Assembly (NCBI GenBank): GCA_963558655.1
Contig: CAUWHJ010000011.1
Location: 1-64,000, forward strand
Reading direction: 5' to 3'
DNA from: UMGS1590 sp963558655
Lineage (GTDB): Bacteria; Bacillota; Peptococcia; Peptococcales; Peptococcaceae
Length of the DNA: 64,000 nt
The translations under genes were made by a program, and so were the position numbers. The notes under the pieces are model-generated. The model made no database searches. It worked only from the letters and a program-made list of their open reading frames with translations, and was not told where the DNA came from. Shown in pieces: positions 26,385 through 35,657 of the stretch (position 1 is the first letter of the stretch; every line of letters starts with the position of its first letter).

Positions 26385-26924
26385 GTGGCAAGATTAAGAG
26401 ATAAATACGTTGCAGAAATTGCTCCTGCAATGCAAGAAAAGTTTGGCTATACCAACGTCATGGCTATTCCAAAGCTTGAAAAGATCACCATCAACATCGG
26501 CTTGGGTGAAGCAGTAGACAACCCTAAGGCGCTCGATGGTGCTGTGGATGACATTACACGTATCTCTGGTCAGAAACCAGTCGTTACCCGTGCTAAGAAA
26601 TCCATCGCAGGTTTCAAGATTCGTGAAGGTATGCCAATTGGTGTCAAAGTCACCCTTCGTGGCGACCGTATGTATGAATTCGTGGATCGTTTGTTTAACA
26701 TCGCACTGCCTCGCGTAAGAGACTTTCACGGTGTTTCTGGCAAGAGCTTCGATGGTCGTGGCAATTACAGCCTCGGCTTAACCGAACAGCTGATTTTCCC
26801 AGAAATTGATTACGACAAAATTGATAAAATCAGAGGTATGCAAGTCGTATTTACCACGACCGCTAAGACGGACGAAGAAGGTAAAGAGCTCCTGAAGATG
26901 CTCGGCATGCCTTTCGCAGGTTAA
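26385..26924 (+). CDS. rplE: 50S ribosomal protein L5
   Basis: A 179-residue L5 with GTG start after GGGAGGAGG; binds 5S rRNA and P-site tRNA. KITINIGLGEAV and the C-terminal FTTTAKTDEEGKELL are typical. Confidence 0.96.
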   Translation: MARLRDKYVAEIAPAMQEKFGYTNVMAIPKLEKITINIGLGEAVDNPKALDGAVDDITRISGQKPVVTRAKKSIAGFKIREGMPIGVKVTLRGDRMYEFVDRLFNIALPRVRDFHGVSGKSFDGRGNYSLGLTEQLIFPEIDYDKIDKIRGMQVVFTTTAKTDEEGKELLKMLGMPFAG

Positions 26925-26939
26925 CAGGAGGTAAGTAAA

Positions 26940-27119
26940 TTGGCCAAGACATCTAAGATTGTCCATAAGCAACCTAAATATAAAGTACGTGAACACAACA
27001 GATGCAAAGTCTGCGGACGTCCACACGGGTACATGAGAAAGTTCGGCCTTTGCCGTGTATGCTTCCGCGAATTGGCTAGCAAAGGTGAACTGCCAGGCGT
27101 AACCAAGTCCAGCTGGTAA
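26940..27119 (+). CDS. rpsN: 30S ribosomal protein S14, zinc (type Z) form
   Basis: A 59-residue S14 starting at TTG 26940 (AKTSKIVHKQPKY) after CAGGAGG. Two CxxC pairs, CKVC at 22-25 and CRVC at 38-41, bind zinc, so this is the short type Z form usual in Bacillota. The GRPHGYMRKFGLC and FRELASKGELPGV blocks confirm identity. It lies between rplE and rpsH as expected. Confidence 0.95.
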   Translation: MAKTSKIVHKQPKYKVREHNRCKVCGRPHGYMRKFGLCRVCFRELASKGELPGVTKSSW

Positions 27120-27149
27120 GCATCACATTCGGAAGGAGGTCATCATTTA

Positions 27150-27548
27150 ATGGTAATGTCAGATCCAATCGCGGATTTCTTAACCCGTATCCGCAATGCA
27201 AATATGCAGATGCATGAAAAAGTAGAAATTCCTGCTTCTAAGACCAAACTTAAGCTTGCTGAAATACTCAAAGCTGAAGGTTTCATTAAGGACTTTGAAG
27301 TGGTTGACGATAACGTTCAAGGCAAGATCGTCGTTTCCCTGAAGTATGGTCCGAATCGCGAACGCGTTATCACTGGCCTGAAGAGAATCTCTAAGCCAGG
27401 TCTTAGACGCTATTGCAAGAGCGACAACGTGCCAAAGGTCCTCGGTGGTCTTGGTATCGCCATCATCTCCACCAACAAGGGGATCATGACCGATAAGGAA
27501 GCGCGCAAAGCTGGTCTCGGCGGCGAAGTCATCTGCTACGTTTGGTAA
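27150..27548 (+). CDS. rpsH: 30S ribosomal protein S8
   Basis: A 132-residue S8 that binds the central domain of 16S rRNA and often autoregulates the spc operon. ATG 27150 (MVMSDPIADFLTRIRNA) has AAGGAGG 10 bases upstream. GIAIISTNKGIMTDKEAR is diagnostic. Confidence 0.96.
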   Translation: MVMSDPIADFLTRIRNANMQMHEKVEIPASKTKLKLAEILKAEGFIKDFEVVDDNVQGKIVVSLKYGPNRERVITGLKRISKPGLRRYCKSDNVPKVLGGLGIAIISTNKGIMTDKEARKAGLGGEVICYVW

Positions 27549-27569
27549 TTTGTCTTAGGAGGGTAAAAT

Positions 27570-28115
27570 ATGTCTCGTATTGGTAAACTTCCAGTTGCCA
27601 TCCCAGATGGTGTTACTGTTGAAATCTCCGAAGACAACGTTGTCACTGTAAAAGGTCCTAAAGGGGAGCTTACTCAAGCACTCCATCCTGATATGGTGAT
27701 CAAAGCTGAAAACGGAGAAGTTGTTGTCGCTTGCCCTAATGGCGACGTTAAAAATTATAATGCACTTTGGGGTTTGACCCGTAGCCTTGTTAATAACATG
27801 GTTGTTGGTGTCACCCAGGGTTACTCCAAAACCCTGACCATGAAGGGTGTCGGTTACAGAGCTGCATTGCAAGGTAACAAACTTGTTATCAGCGCCGGCT
27901 ATTCCCATCCAGTTGAGATGGAACCAGTAGATGGTATTACTTTCGAAGTTCCAGAACAGACCAAAATCATTGTCAAAGGTATTGACAAGCAGCTCGTTGG
28001 CGCTATTGCGGCTGATGTTCGCAATGTTCGCCCACCAGAACCTTACAAAGGTAAAGGGATTCGTTACGAAGGCGAAGTTGTTAAGATTAAGGCTGGTAAG
28101 ACTGGCACGAAGTAA
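27570..28115 (+). CDS. rplF: 50S ribosomal protein L6
   Basis: A 181-residue L6, near the GTPase-associated centre. MSRIGKLPVAIPDGV start and RPPEPYKGKGIRYEGE near the end are typical. Shine-Dalgarno TTAGGAGG. Confidence 0.97.
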   Translation: MSRIGKLPVAIPDGVTVEISEDNVVTVKGPKGELTQALHPDMVIKAENGEVVVACPNGDVKNYNALWGLTRSLVNNMVVGVTQGYSKTLTMKGVGYRAALQGNKLVISAGYSHPVEMEPVDGITFEVPEQTKIIVKGIDKQLVGAIAADVRNVRPPEPYKGKGIRYEGEVVKIKAGKTGTK

Positions 28116-28139
28116 TTGGCGGGAAAGGAGTGAACCGTT

Positions 28140-28493
28140 TTGAAAAGAGAATATCCTAGAAAAAAAATCCGGACGCATAAGCACAAAAGAATGCGTTTTC
28201 GCATCAATGGTACACCTGAACGCCCACGTCTCGCGGTATTCCGCAGCACCAAGCACATCTATGCTCAGATCATTGATGATACCAAGGGCGTTACACTCGT
28301 TAGTGCATCCACTCTGAATGTCAAAGCAGAAGGCACTAAAACCGATGCAGCAAAGGCTGTTGGTTTGGCAATTGGTCAGAAAGCTCTTGAAGCCGGTATC
28401 ACCAAGGTTGTCTTTGACCGTGGCGGTAACATCTACCATGGCCGTATTAAAGCTTTGGCTGAAGGCGCCAGAGAAGCTGGCTTAGACTTCTAA
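28140..28493 (+). CDS. rplR: 50S ribosomal protein L18
   Basis: A 117-residue L18 with TTG start after AAAGGAGTG; binds 5S rRNA. RPRLAVFRSTKHIYAQII and FDRGGNIYHGRIKALAE are the family signatures. Confidence 0.95.
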   Translation: MKREYPRKKIRTHKHKRMRFRINGTPERPRLAVFRSTKHIYAQIIDDTKGVTLVSASTLNVKAEGTKTDAAKAVGLAIGQKALEAGITKVVFDRGGNIYHGRIKALAEGAREAGLDF

Positions 28494-28517
28494 TTTAACG
28501 CTGAAGGAGGGAAAAAC

Positions 28518-29027
28518 GTGACAAGAGAAATTATCGATGCAAGTGTACTTGATTTAGAAGAACGCGTAGTTACCATTAACCGTGTTGCAAAGGTTGTTAA
28601 AGGTGGTCGTCGTTTTAGCTTCAGCGCATTGGTCGTCGTTGGTAACGGTGACGGTATCGTTGGTGTTGGCATGGGTAAAGCTGGCGAAGTGCCAGAAGCT
28701 ATCCGCAAAGGCGTTGAAGATGCTAAGAAGAACCTCATTCGCGTGCCAATCGTTGCAGGTGGCACCATTCCTCATGAAACCGTAGGTCGTTTTGGTGCTG
28801 CACGCGTTATGCTTAAGCCTGCTTCCGAAGGTACTGGGGTTATCGCCGGCGGCGCTGTTCGTGCTGTTGCTGAGTTGGCAGGTATTTCTAACATCCTGAC
28901 CAAATCTCTGCGTTCTGACAACCAGATCAACATCGTTCGTGCAACAATCGCAGGTCTTCAGAGCATGAAGAGTGCTGAACAGGTTGCCAAATTGCGTGGC
29001 AAAACTGTTGAAGAGATCTTAGGCTAA
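28518..29027 (+). CDS. rpsE: 30S ribosomal protein S5
   Basis: A 169-residue S5 with GTG start after GAAGGAGG; important for decoding fidelity. VVKGGRRFSFSALVVVGNG and SLRSDNQINIVRATIAGL are typical. Spectinomycin-loop residues are near the N-terminal part. Confidence 0.96.
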   Translation: MTREIIDASVLDLEERVVTINRVAKVVKGGRRFSFSALVVVGNGDGIVGVGMGKAGEVPEAIRKGVEDAKKNLIRVPIVAGGTIPHETVGRFGAARVMLKPASEGTGVIAGGAVRAVAELAGISNILTKSLRSDNQINIVRATIAGLQSMKSAEQVAKLRGKTVEEILG

Positions 29028-29038
29028 GGAGGTCTATG

Positions 29039-29221
29039 ATGGCAGAATTGAAAATCACTTTAACCCGTAGTGTAATCGGTGCCAGTGAAGCTCAAAGAAA
29101 AGTCGTTAAGTCTCTTGGCTTAGGCAAAACGAATAGCACCGTAGTACGTCCTGATAATGCTTCTATCCGTGGCATGGTGAACAAAGTCAACCATCTCGTC
29201 ACAGTAGAAGAAATCAACTAA
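29039..29221 (+). CDS. rpmD: 50S ribosomal protein L30
   Basis: A 60-residue L30. Two adjacent ATG codons; the second (29039) is at the better distance from AAGGAGG. SVIGASEAQRKVVKSLGL and MVNKVNHLVTVEE identify it. Confidence 0.94.
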   Translation: MAELKITLTRSVIGASEAQRKVVKSLGLGKTNSTVVRPDNASIRGMVNKVNHLVTVEEIN

Positions 29222-29238
29222 TTAGGAGGTGACGTTAC

Positions 29239-29688
29239 ATGAAACTGCATGAATTACAACCAGCTGAAGGTTCCAAACATGCGCTGAAGCGTAAAGGCCG
29301 TGGTATTGGTTCCGGTCTTGGTAAAACTTCCGGTAAAGGCCATAAAGGTCAGAAAGCACGTTCCGGTGGCGGGAAAGGCCCTGCATTCGAAGGTGGTCAG
29401 ACCCCTATCCAACGTCGTCTCCCTAAACGTGGTTTTAGCAATGCGAAGTTCAAAACCACTTATTCCACAGTAAACGTATCCGTTCTCGATGCTTTTGAAG
29501 CGGGCACCGTTGTGACGCCAGAAAGTCTTGTAGAATGTGGTAAAGTTAAGCAAATGAAAAATGGCGGTGTGAAGATCCTTGGTAATGGCGAAATCACCAA
29601 AGCAATTACCGTAAAGGCTCATGCATTCAGCGCTTCTGCTAAAGAAAAAATCGAAGCTGCTGGTGGCACCGTTGAGGTTATTGACTAA
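29239..29688 (+). CDS. rplO: 50S ribosomal protein L15
   Basis: A 149-residue L15, with the glycine-rich basic N-terminus (GSGLGKTSGKGHKGQKAR) that penetrates rRNA. Its stop overlaps the secY ATG by one base. Confidence 0.96.
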   Translation: MKLHELQPAEGSKHALKRKGRGIGSGLGKTSGKGHKGQKARSGGGKGPAFEGGQTPIQRRLPKRGFSNAKFKTTYSTVNVSVLDAFEAGTVVTPESLVECGKVKQMKNGGVKILGNGEITKAITVKAHAFSASAKEKIEAAGGTVEVID

Positions 29689-30941
29689 TGTTAGAGACCT
29701 TGCGTGACGCCCTAAAAACTCAAGAGATGCGCAAGAAGATCCTCTTTACTTTAATGATGTTCTTGATTTTCCGCATTGGGAGTCACATTCCAGTTCCGGG
29801 CATTGATAAAGCGCAAATTGCAGCATTGATTGAACAGGTTAAGCTCCTGGGATTCTTTGATACGATTTCAGGTAGTGCATTTAAAAATGTCTCCATCTTC
29901 GCGATGAGCATCACGCCGTATATTAACGCGTCGATCATCATTCAGCTTTTAACCGTTATTTTCCCACGGTTGGAAGCAATCGCGAAAGATGATCGCAAGA
30001 AGATTGTTGAGTATACGAGATATCTGACCGTTGGTCTTGGTTTTATTCAGGCACTTGGCATGGCATTTTATTTCCGTTCCACTGGTGCAATGCAAGACGC
30101 TTCGGTGATGAGCATGATCATTGTTGTGCTTTCCCTCACAGCTGGGACTGCTTGCTTAATGTGGATCGGTGAGCTTATTACCGAAAAAGGTATTGGCAAT
30201 GGGATCAGCTTGATCGTTTTTGCAGGGGTCGTTTCTCGTATCCCTGGTGGGATTGCATATTTGATTGAGTATGCACAGCAAGGCGTTATGAATATCGTGT
30301 TCATCTTGCTGTTCCTGATTATTGCGCTTGCAGCAGTTGTTTGCGTTATCATTGTCAATCAGGGCGAACGCCGCGTGCCAGTACAGTACGCAAAGCGTGT
30401 CGTAGGACGCAAGATGTATGGTGGTCAGTCCACTCATATTCCAATTAAAGTGAACTCTGCTGGGGTTATTCCGGTCATCTTTGCGATGAGCTTGATGTTC
30501 CTCCCTGGCACAATCGCTAGCTTTTTCCCAGACAATGCAGTAGCTGCTTGGATCAGTCAGAACTTCAGTTTTACCAATGTTGGTTATAATCTGATCTACG
30601 CTCTGCTGATCATCTTCTTCACCTACTTCTATTCTTCAATTACCTTCAACCCAATCGATGTGGCTGATAATATTCGTAAGAATGGTGGGTTCATTCCAGG
30701 GATTCGTCCAGGACGTCCTACCAGCGAATACATTATGAAAGTCATGAGTCGTATCACCTTCTTTGGCGGTCTGTTCCTGGCTTGCATTGCTGTTTTGCCA
30801 GCAATTCTTATGGGCGTGGCAAATATGGACCTGTACTTTGGCGGTACCTCACTGTTGATTGTTGTTGGTGTTGCAATTGACACAATGAAGCAGATTGAGT
30901 CCAATATGATGATGAGAAACTACGAAGGCTTTATGAAATAA
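29688..30941 (+). CDS. secY: Protein translocase subunit SecY
   Basis: A 417-residue, ten-helix channel subunit of the Sec translocon. Conserved plug region (GSAFKNVSIFAMSITPYI), the basic cytoplasmic loop with GERRVPVQYAKR, and the C-terminal ESNMMMRNYEGF are seen. Overlap with rplO implies coupled translation. Confidence 0.97.
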   Translation: MLETLRDALKTQEMRKKILFTLMMFLIFRIGSHIPVPGIDKAQIAALIEQVKLLGFFDTISGSAFKNVSIFAMSITPYINASIIIQLLTVIFPRLEAIAKDDRKKIVEYTRYLTVGLGFIQALGMAFYFRSTGAMQDASVMSMIIVVLSLTAGTACLMWIGELITEKGIGNGISLIVFAGVVSRIPGGIAYLIEYAQQGVMNIVFILLFLIIALAAVVCVIIVNQGERRVPVQYAKRVVGRKMYGGQSTHIPIKVNSAGVIPVIFAMSLMFLPGTIASFFPDNAVAAWISQNFSFTNVGYNLIYALLIIFFTYFYSSITFNPIDVADNIRKNGGFIPGIRPGRPTSEYIMKVMSRITFFGGLFLACIAVLPAILMGVANMDLYFGGTSLLIVVGVAIDTMKQIESNMMMRNYEGFMK

Positions 30942-30958
30942 TAATAGAGGGTGAGAAA

Positions 30959-31609
30959 ATGCATATTTTACTAATGGGCCCTCCAGGTGCTGGTAAAGGC
31001 ACCCAGGCTGACGAATTGAAAAAGATTCTCGATATCCCACACATTTCCACAGGGGATATGTTTAGAAAAGCGCAGGCAGATCAAACCCCACTTGGTCTTG
31101 AGGCTAAGGGGTATATGGATCGCGGCGAACTCGTTCCGGACGAAGTCACCATTGGCATCGTTCGCGAACGTCTCGCTGAAGACGATTGCAAGAAAGGCTT
31201 CATTCTTGATGGTTTCCCACGCACCGTTGCTCAGGCTGATGCGTTGGCAGACATCATGAAAGATCTTGGCTATAAACTCGATGGTGCTCTCGACATTGAA
31301 GTGCCACTCGATAAGCTGGTTGCAAGACTCACCGGTCGCCGTATTTGTCCAACCTGCAAAGCGTCCTATCATACCCTCTTTAACCCACCTAAGGTGGAAG
31401 GCATTTGTGATAATGATGGTAGCGCCTTGTATCAACGCGATGATGACACTGAAGAAACTGCCCACAATAGACTTTCTGTCTATGAAAAGAACACAGCGCC
31501 ACTCATTGCCTATTACAAGGAAAAAGGCGATTTGATCCCTATCAATGGGGATCAAGACATGGCTCTCGTTACGAAAGAAATCATGCAGAAATTGGGGCAG
31601 GAAGCATGA
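30959..31609 (+). CDS. adk: Adenylate kinase
   Basis: A 216-residue kinase converting AMP and ATP to two ADP. P-loop GPPGAGKGTQA, ISTGDMFR, DGFPRT are present. The LID domain carries CPTC and a later CDND, so it likely binds one structural zinc through three Cys and one Asp, as in many Gram-positive enzymes. Its last four bases overlap map. Confidence 0.97.
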   Translation: MHILLMGPPGAGKGTQADELKKILDIPHISTGDMFRKAQADQTPLGLEAKGYMDRGELVPDEVTIGIVRERLAEDDCKKGFILDGFPRTVAQADALADIMKDLGYKLDGALDIEVPLDKLVARLTGRRICPTCKASYHTLFNPPKVEGICDNDGSALYQRDDDTEETAHNRLSVYEKNTAPLIAYYKEKGDLIPINGDQDMALVTKEIMQKLGQEA

Positions 31610-32355
31610 TTACAATTAAATCAGCACACGAAATTGATTTAATGCGTGAAGCGGGCCGCATCGTTGCCGAGACTCATCAATTATTGGAAGAGTCTTTACG
31701 ACCTGGTATGAGCACGCTTGAGCTTGACGAAATTGCTGAAAAGTACATTCGTAGCAGAGGTGCGATCCCATCCTTCAAGAATTATTGTGGGTTTCCGGGT
31801 TCCATCTGTGCTTCTATCAATGAAGTGGTTGTGCATGGTATCCCTTCTGCGGACGTGATCGTCCGCGAGGGGGATATCATTAGCTTCGATGTTGGTGCCA
31901 TTTTAGATGGCTACCATGGTGATGCTGCACGCACCGTTGCTTGTGGTACAATCAGCGAAGCCGCCCAAAAGCTCATTGATGATACCCGTCAGAGTTTCTT
32001 CTGTGGGATGGAACAAGCTGTAGAAGGCAATCGCCTCTCAGATATTGGTCATGCGATTCAGGTGTATGCCGAAGAACGCGGCTATGGCGTCGTTCGTGAT
32101 TTTTGTGGTCACGGGATTGGTACGAAAATGCATGAAGAACCGCAAATACCAAATTATGGGAAGCCAGGACATGGTCCACGCCTCAAAGTCGGTATGTGTT
32201 TGGCCGTAGAACCGATGATCAACCTTGGAACGTACGAGGTTGAGGTTCTCAGGGATAACTGGACGACGGTGACTTTAGATGGTGCGCTTTCCTGTCACTA
32301 TGAAAACACCATCGCAATTACTGAGGATGGTCCAGTCATATTAACCGCTCTATAA
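31606..32355 (+). CDS. map: Methionine aminopeptidase
   Basis: A 249-residue type I enzyme removing initiator Met. Metal ligands visible: Asp in SFDVGA and GDAART, His in CGHGIGTKMHEEP, Glu in AVEPMI and YENTIAI. Starts by ATGA overlap with adk. Confidence 0.97.
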   Translation: MITIKSAHEIDLMREAGRIVAETHQLLEESLRPGMSTLELDEIAEKYIRSRGAIPSFKNYCGFPGSICASINEVVVHGIPSADVIVREGDIISFDVGAILDGYHGDAARTVACGTISEAAQKLIDDTRQSFFCGMEQAVEGNRLSDIGHAIQVYAEERGYGVVRDFCGHGIGTKMHEEPQIPNYGKPGHGPRLKVGMCLAVEPMINLGTYEVEVLRDNWTTVTLDGALSCHYENTIAITEDGPVILTAL

Positions 32356-32370
32356 AAAAGGAGGACAAAC

Positions 32371-32586
32371 ATGAGTAAGGACGTTATTGAGCTTCAAGGC
32401 ACTGTTGTTGAATCTCTACCGAATGCCATGTTTAAGGTCGAACTTGAAAACGGTTATACCATATTGGCTCACATCAGCGGAAAGATTCGTATGAATTTTA
32501 TTAAGATCCTTCCGGGCGACCGTGTGACAGTTGAACTGTCTCCGTACGATTTGACCCGTGGTCGGATCACCTATAGATTTAAGTAA
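32371..32586 (+). CDS. infA: Translation initiation factor IF-1
   Basis: A 71-residue OB-fold factor that occupies the 30S A site. SKDVIELQGTVVESLPNA and the C-terminal SPYDLTRGRITYR are typical. AAGGAGG precedes the ATG. Confidence 0.97.
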   Translation: MSKDVIELQGTVVESLPNAMFKVELENGYTILAHISGKIRMNFIKILPGDRVTVELSPYDLTRGRITYRFK

Positions 32587-32621
32587 GAATTTCGAGTTTC
32601 TCACAAGGAGGCTTCATAAAT

Positions 32622-32735
32622 ATGAAAGTTAGAGCATCCGTAAAACCGATGTGTGAAAAGTGCAAGGTCATCAAACGCAAAGGTCGCGTCATGGTGATTT
32701 GCGAAAATCCTAAGCATAAACAAGTACAAGGCTAA
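32622..32735 (+). CDS. rpmJ: 50S ribosomal protein L36
   Basis: A 37-residue L36 between infA and rpsM. MKVRASVKPMCEKCKVIKR with two further ligands (Cys in VICENP, His in KHKQ) forms the zinc site, so this is the zinc-containing form. ATG 32622 follows AAGGAGG. Confidence 0.96.
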   Translation: MKVRASVKPMCEKCKVIKRKGRVMVICENPKHKQVQG

Positions 32736-32753
32736 ACCCAGGAGGTGCATTAA

Positions 32754-33119
32754 ATGGCAAGAATTGCTGGTATCGACCTGCCAAGAGACAAACGTATCGT
32801 TATTGGTCTTACCTATATATATGGCATCGGCGGCCCTACCGCTGAAAAACTCGTTGCAGAAGCTGGTATCAACCCTGATACTCGCGTGCGTGATTTGACG
32901 GAAGACGAAGAAGAAAAACTGCGTCGTTTGATCGACGATTACACCGTCGAAGGTGATCTTCGTCGTGAAGTCAGCCTCAACATTAAGCGTTTGAGCGAAA
33001 TCGGTTGCTATCGTGGCATTCGTCACAGAAAAGGTCTGCCTGTTCGCGGTCAGAACACCAAGACGAACGCTAGAACCCGCAAGGGTAAAAAGGCTTCTGC
33101 TGGTAAGCGTAAAAAGTAA
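32754..33119 (+). CDS. rpsM: 30S ribosomal protein S13
   Basis: A 121-residue S13 contacting the 50S subunit and P-site tRNA. MARIAGIDLPRDKR start and RHRKGLPVRGQNTKTNART tail are diagnostic. Confidence 0.97.
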   Translation: MARIAGIDLPRDKRIVIGLTYIYGIGGPTAEKLVAEAGINPDTRVRDLTEDEEEKLRRLIDDYTVEGDLRREVSLNIKRLSEIGCYRGIRHRKGLPVRGQNTKTNARTRKGKKASAGKRKK

Positions 33120-33134
33120 TAGGGGTGAGACAAA

Positions 33135-33530
33135 GTGGCAAAACCAAGAAAAACGACTCGCGTTCGTCGTAAAGAACGTAAGAACATTGAAAAAGGCGTT
33201 GCTCATATCAAGAGCAGCTTTAACAATACGCTTGTTACCATCACTGACGTAAACGGGAATGCCATTAGCTGGGCGAGCGCTGGCGGCATGGGTTTCCGTG
33301 GTTCTCGTAAGAGCACTCCATACGCTGCACAGGTTGCTGCCGAAACAGCTGCTAAGGCTGCCATGGAGCATGGTCTCAAGGAAATCGAATGCCTTGTTAA
33401 AGGTCCTGGCGCAGGCCGTGAAGCTGCTATCCGTGCATTGCAGGCAGCTGGTCTTGAAGTCAGCATGATTAAGGACGTTACGCCAATTCCACATAACGGC
33501 TGCCGTCCACCAAAACGCAGAAGAGTATAA
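33135..33530 (+). CDS. rpsK: 30S ribosomal protein S11
   Basis: A 131-residue S11 of the 30S platform with GTG start after AGGGGTGAG. HIKSSFNNTLVTITD and the C-terminal PIPHNGCRPPKRRRV are typical. Confidence 0.97.
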   Translation: MAKPRKTTRVRRKERKNIEKGVAHIKSSFNNTLVTITDVNGNAISWASAGGMGFRGSRKSTPYAAQVAAETAAKAAMEHGLKEIECLVKGPGAGREAAIRALQAAGLEVSMIKDVTPIPHNGCRPPKRRRV

Positions 33531-33545
33531 GGAGGGTTCCATAGA

Positions 33546-34139
33546 ATGGCAAGAAATAGAGAACCAATCGTTAAAAGATGCCGTGCATTGGGCATTTCTC
33601 CTGCTGAACTCGGTTACAGCAAAGAATCTAACCGTGAGCCAAAGAAAATGCGCAAGAAACAGAGCGAATACGGCATGCAGCTGCAAGAAAAGCAGAAAGC
33701 AAAATTCATCTATGGCGTTATGGAAAAGCCTTTCAGAAATTACTTTGAAAAGGCTAAGAAGCTCGAAGGTCCTGCTGGTGAAAACCTCATCATCATGCTC
33801 GAACAGCGTTTTGACAACGTTGTGTTCCGTGCTGGTTTCGGTAAGACCCGTCGCGAATGCCGTCAGATGGTTGTTCATAACCACTTTACCATCAATGGTA
33901 AAAAAGCCAATATTCCTTCTATGCAGGTCAAGGTTGGCGATGTTATCCAGATGAAGGAAAAGAGTGCAAACTCTCCTCATTTCAAAGATTACCTGGCTAA
34001 CCAGGATCTCGCACACATTCCATCTTGGATGGAACTCGATGCTGCTAACCACAGCGTAAAGATTGTCGCTGTTCCAAAGCGCGAAGAAATCGACATTCCT
34101 GTTAATGAACAGATGATCGTCGAATTGTACAACAAGTAA
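33546..34139 (+). CDS. rpsD: 30S ribosomal protein S4
   Basis: A 197-residue S4, primary 16S binder and mRNA helicase element. The N-terminus has no full zinc Cys set (only one Cys, in KRCRALGI), so it is the zinc-free form. FRAGFGKTRRECRQMVVH is the S4 RNA-binding domain. Confidence 0.95.
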   Translation: MARNREPIVKRCRALGISPAELGYSKESNREPKKMRKKQSEYGMQLQEKQKAKFIYGVMEKPFRNYFEKAKKLEGPAGENLIIMLEQRFDNVVFRAGFGKTRRECRQMVVHNHFTINGKKANIPSMQVKVGDVIQMKEKSANSPHFKDYLANQDLAHIPSWMELDAANHSVKIVAVPKREEIDIPVNEQMIVELYNK

Positions 34140-34190
34140 TCCTTTAGCATCGTAGCAATCTGCAGGGCCTATCATATAGGAGGATTATGA

Positions 34191-35138
34191 ATGATTGAAA
34201 TAGAAAAGCCACGCATTGAATGTGTTGAGCAGAGTGATGACAATACCTATGGCAAATTCGTTGTCGAACCACTTGAACGAGGCTATGGCGTAACACTGGG
34301 GAATTCCCTGCGTCGTATTCTCTTATCCTCTATTCCAGGGGCAGCAGTCACATCCATTAAAATTGATGGTGTTTTGCATGAGTTTTCCACTGTTCCGGGC
34401 GTTAAGGAAGATGTTGCAGAGATCATTCTCAATATCAAGTCTTTGGCGCTGAAGAGCAGCTCTGATGAACCACAGATCATCATCATCGATGCTACTGAAG
34501 AAGGCGAGATCACTGCTGGTGATATTATCACCACAGACGCCGTTGAAGTGTTGAATAAAGATTTACACATCGCCACTTTAGATGCAAATAGTCGTTTGTA
34601 TATCGAAATGGTTGTTGAAACTGGACGTGGCTATGTGTCAGCAGATAAGAACAAAAAGGAAGGTCTGCCAATCGGTACTATTCCTATTGATTCGATTTAT
34701 ACGCCAGTACATAAGGTCAATTTCTCCATCGAAGATACTCGTGTTGGGAACAATACCGAGTATGATAAACTGACGATGGACATTGAATGTAATGGCAATA
34801 TTAAACCTGCTGATGCGTTGTCGCTTGCTGCGCGCATTTTGGTGGATCATTTGCAGCTCTTCATTGGGCTTAACGACAATATGCGCGATATGCAGGTTAT
34901 GATTGAGAAGGAAGAAGAAGAGAAGGATAAGGTTCTCGATATGACCATCGAAGAACTTGATCTCTCTGTTCGTTCCTACAACTGCTTGAAGCGTGCAGGT
35001 ATCAATACGGTACTTGAACTTACGCAGAAGAGCAAAGACGACATGATGAAGGTACGCAATCTTGGTAAGAAATCTCTTGAAGAAGTTCAGAAAAAGATGG
35101 CTGCCCTTGGCTTGTCATTAAAATCTAACGAGGAATAA
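34191..35138 (+). CDS. rpoA: RNA polymerase alpha subunit
   Basis: A 315-residue alpha subunit. N-terminal dimerisation domain (GYGVTLGNSLRRILLSSIPG) and C-terminal UP-element/activator-binding domain (LDLSVRSYNCLKRAGINTV) are complete. TAGGAGG precedes ATG 34191. Confidence 0.97.
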   Translation: MIEIEKPRIECVEQSDDNTYGKFVVEPLERGYGVTLGNSLRRILLSSIPGAAVTSIKIDGVLHEFSTVPGVKEDVAEIILNIKSLALKSSSDEPQIIIIDATEEGEITAGDIITTDAVEVLNKDLHIATLDANSRLYIEMVVETGRGYVSADKNKKEGLPIGTIPIDSIYTPVHKVNFSIEDTRVGNNTEYDKLTMDIECNGNIKPADALSLAARILVDHLQLFIGLNDNMRDMQVMIEKEEEEKDKVLDMTIEELDLSVRSYNCLKRAGINTVLELTQKSKDDMMKVRNLGKKSLEEVQKKMAALGLSLKSNEE

Positions 35139-35154
35139 TAAAGGAGGTTCAAGG

Positions 35155-35493
35155 ATGAATCATCGTAAAATCGGGACTGATAGTGCACATCGTCGTGCGA
35201 TTCTCCGTAATATGACCACTTCCGTGCTTCTGCATGGTAAGGTTGAAACCACCGAAGTAAAGGCGAAGGAAGTTCGTCGCATGGTGGATAAAATGATCAC
35301 CTTAGGTAAAAAAGGTGACCTTGCTGCTTATCGTCAGGCTGTTGGCTATCTCATGGATGAAGATGTTGCTTACAAGCTCTTCCATGAAATCGCTCCATCC
35401 TACAAGGATCGTAATGGTGGCTATACCCGCGTATTAAAGACCGGCTTCCGTCGTGGTGACGCTGCACCAATGGCTATTCTTGAATTGGTATAA
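35155..35493 (+). CDS. rplQ: 50S ribosomal protein L17
   Basis: A 112-residue L17, last gene of the ribosomal unit. HRRAILRNMTTSVLLHG and RNGGYTRVLKTGFRRGDAAP are typical. A terminator follows 18 bases after the stop. Confidence 0.97.
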   Translation: MNHRKIGTDSAHRRAILRNMTTSVLLHGKVETTEVKAKEVRRMVDKMITLGKKGDLAAYRQAVGYLMDEDVAYKLFHEIAPSYKDRNGGYTRVLKTGFRRGDAAPMAILELV

Positions 35494-35511
35494 GCATATT
35501 CTTTTTAATAC

Positions 35512-35551
35512 AAAACCTCTCTGTCGAGCAGTCGGCTGAGAGGTTTTTTTG
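35512..35551 (+). terminator. Terminator of the S10-spc-alpha operon
   Basis: AAAACCTCTC (35512-35521) pairs with GAGAGGTTTT (35538-35547), followed by a T run. It ends the ribosomal transcription unit. Confidence 0.85.
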
Positions 35552-35568
35552 CGGTTAAAATGCACAAC

Positions 35569-35585
35569 CTTAATGCGGTCTTAAT
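35569..35585 (+). promoter_or_regulatory. Candidate KdpE operator upstream of kdpD
   Basis: CTTAAT at 35569-35574 and again at 35580-35585, 11 bp start to start. OmpR-family regulators bind such tandem repeats. The gap from the second repeat to the -10 box is 43 bases, exactly as before kdpF. Confidence 0.55.
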
Positions 35586-35628
35586 CTTTAATTATCCTAT
35601 CTTTATATGTCGGCAAGACAGACTATGT

Positions 35629-35634
35629 TATAAT
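35629..35634 (+). promoter_or_regulatory. -10 box of kdpDE promoter
   Basis: A perfect TATAAT with no recognisable -35 element at the right distance, as expected for a promoter that needs an activator. It lies 23 bases before the kdpD TTG start. Confidence 0.5.
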
Positions 35635-35657
35635 AATGAAATGTGAGGTGAGACTAA

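Noticed and set aside
32601..34175. A 524-residue open frame on the minus strand opposite rpmJ-rpsM-rpsK-rpsD
   Set aside because: It is the antisense shadow of four well-identified ribosomal genes, spans their gaps without its own ribosome-binding site and has no recognisable domain.
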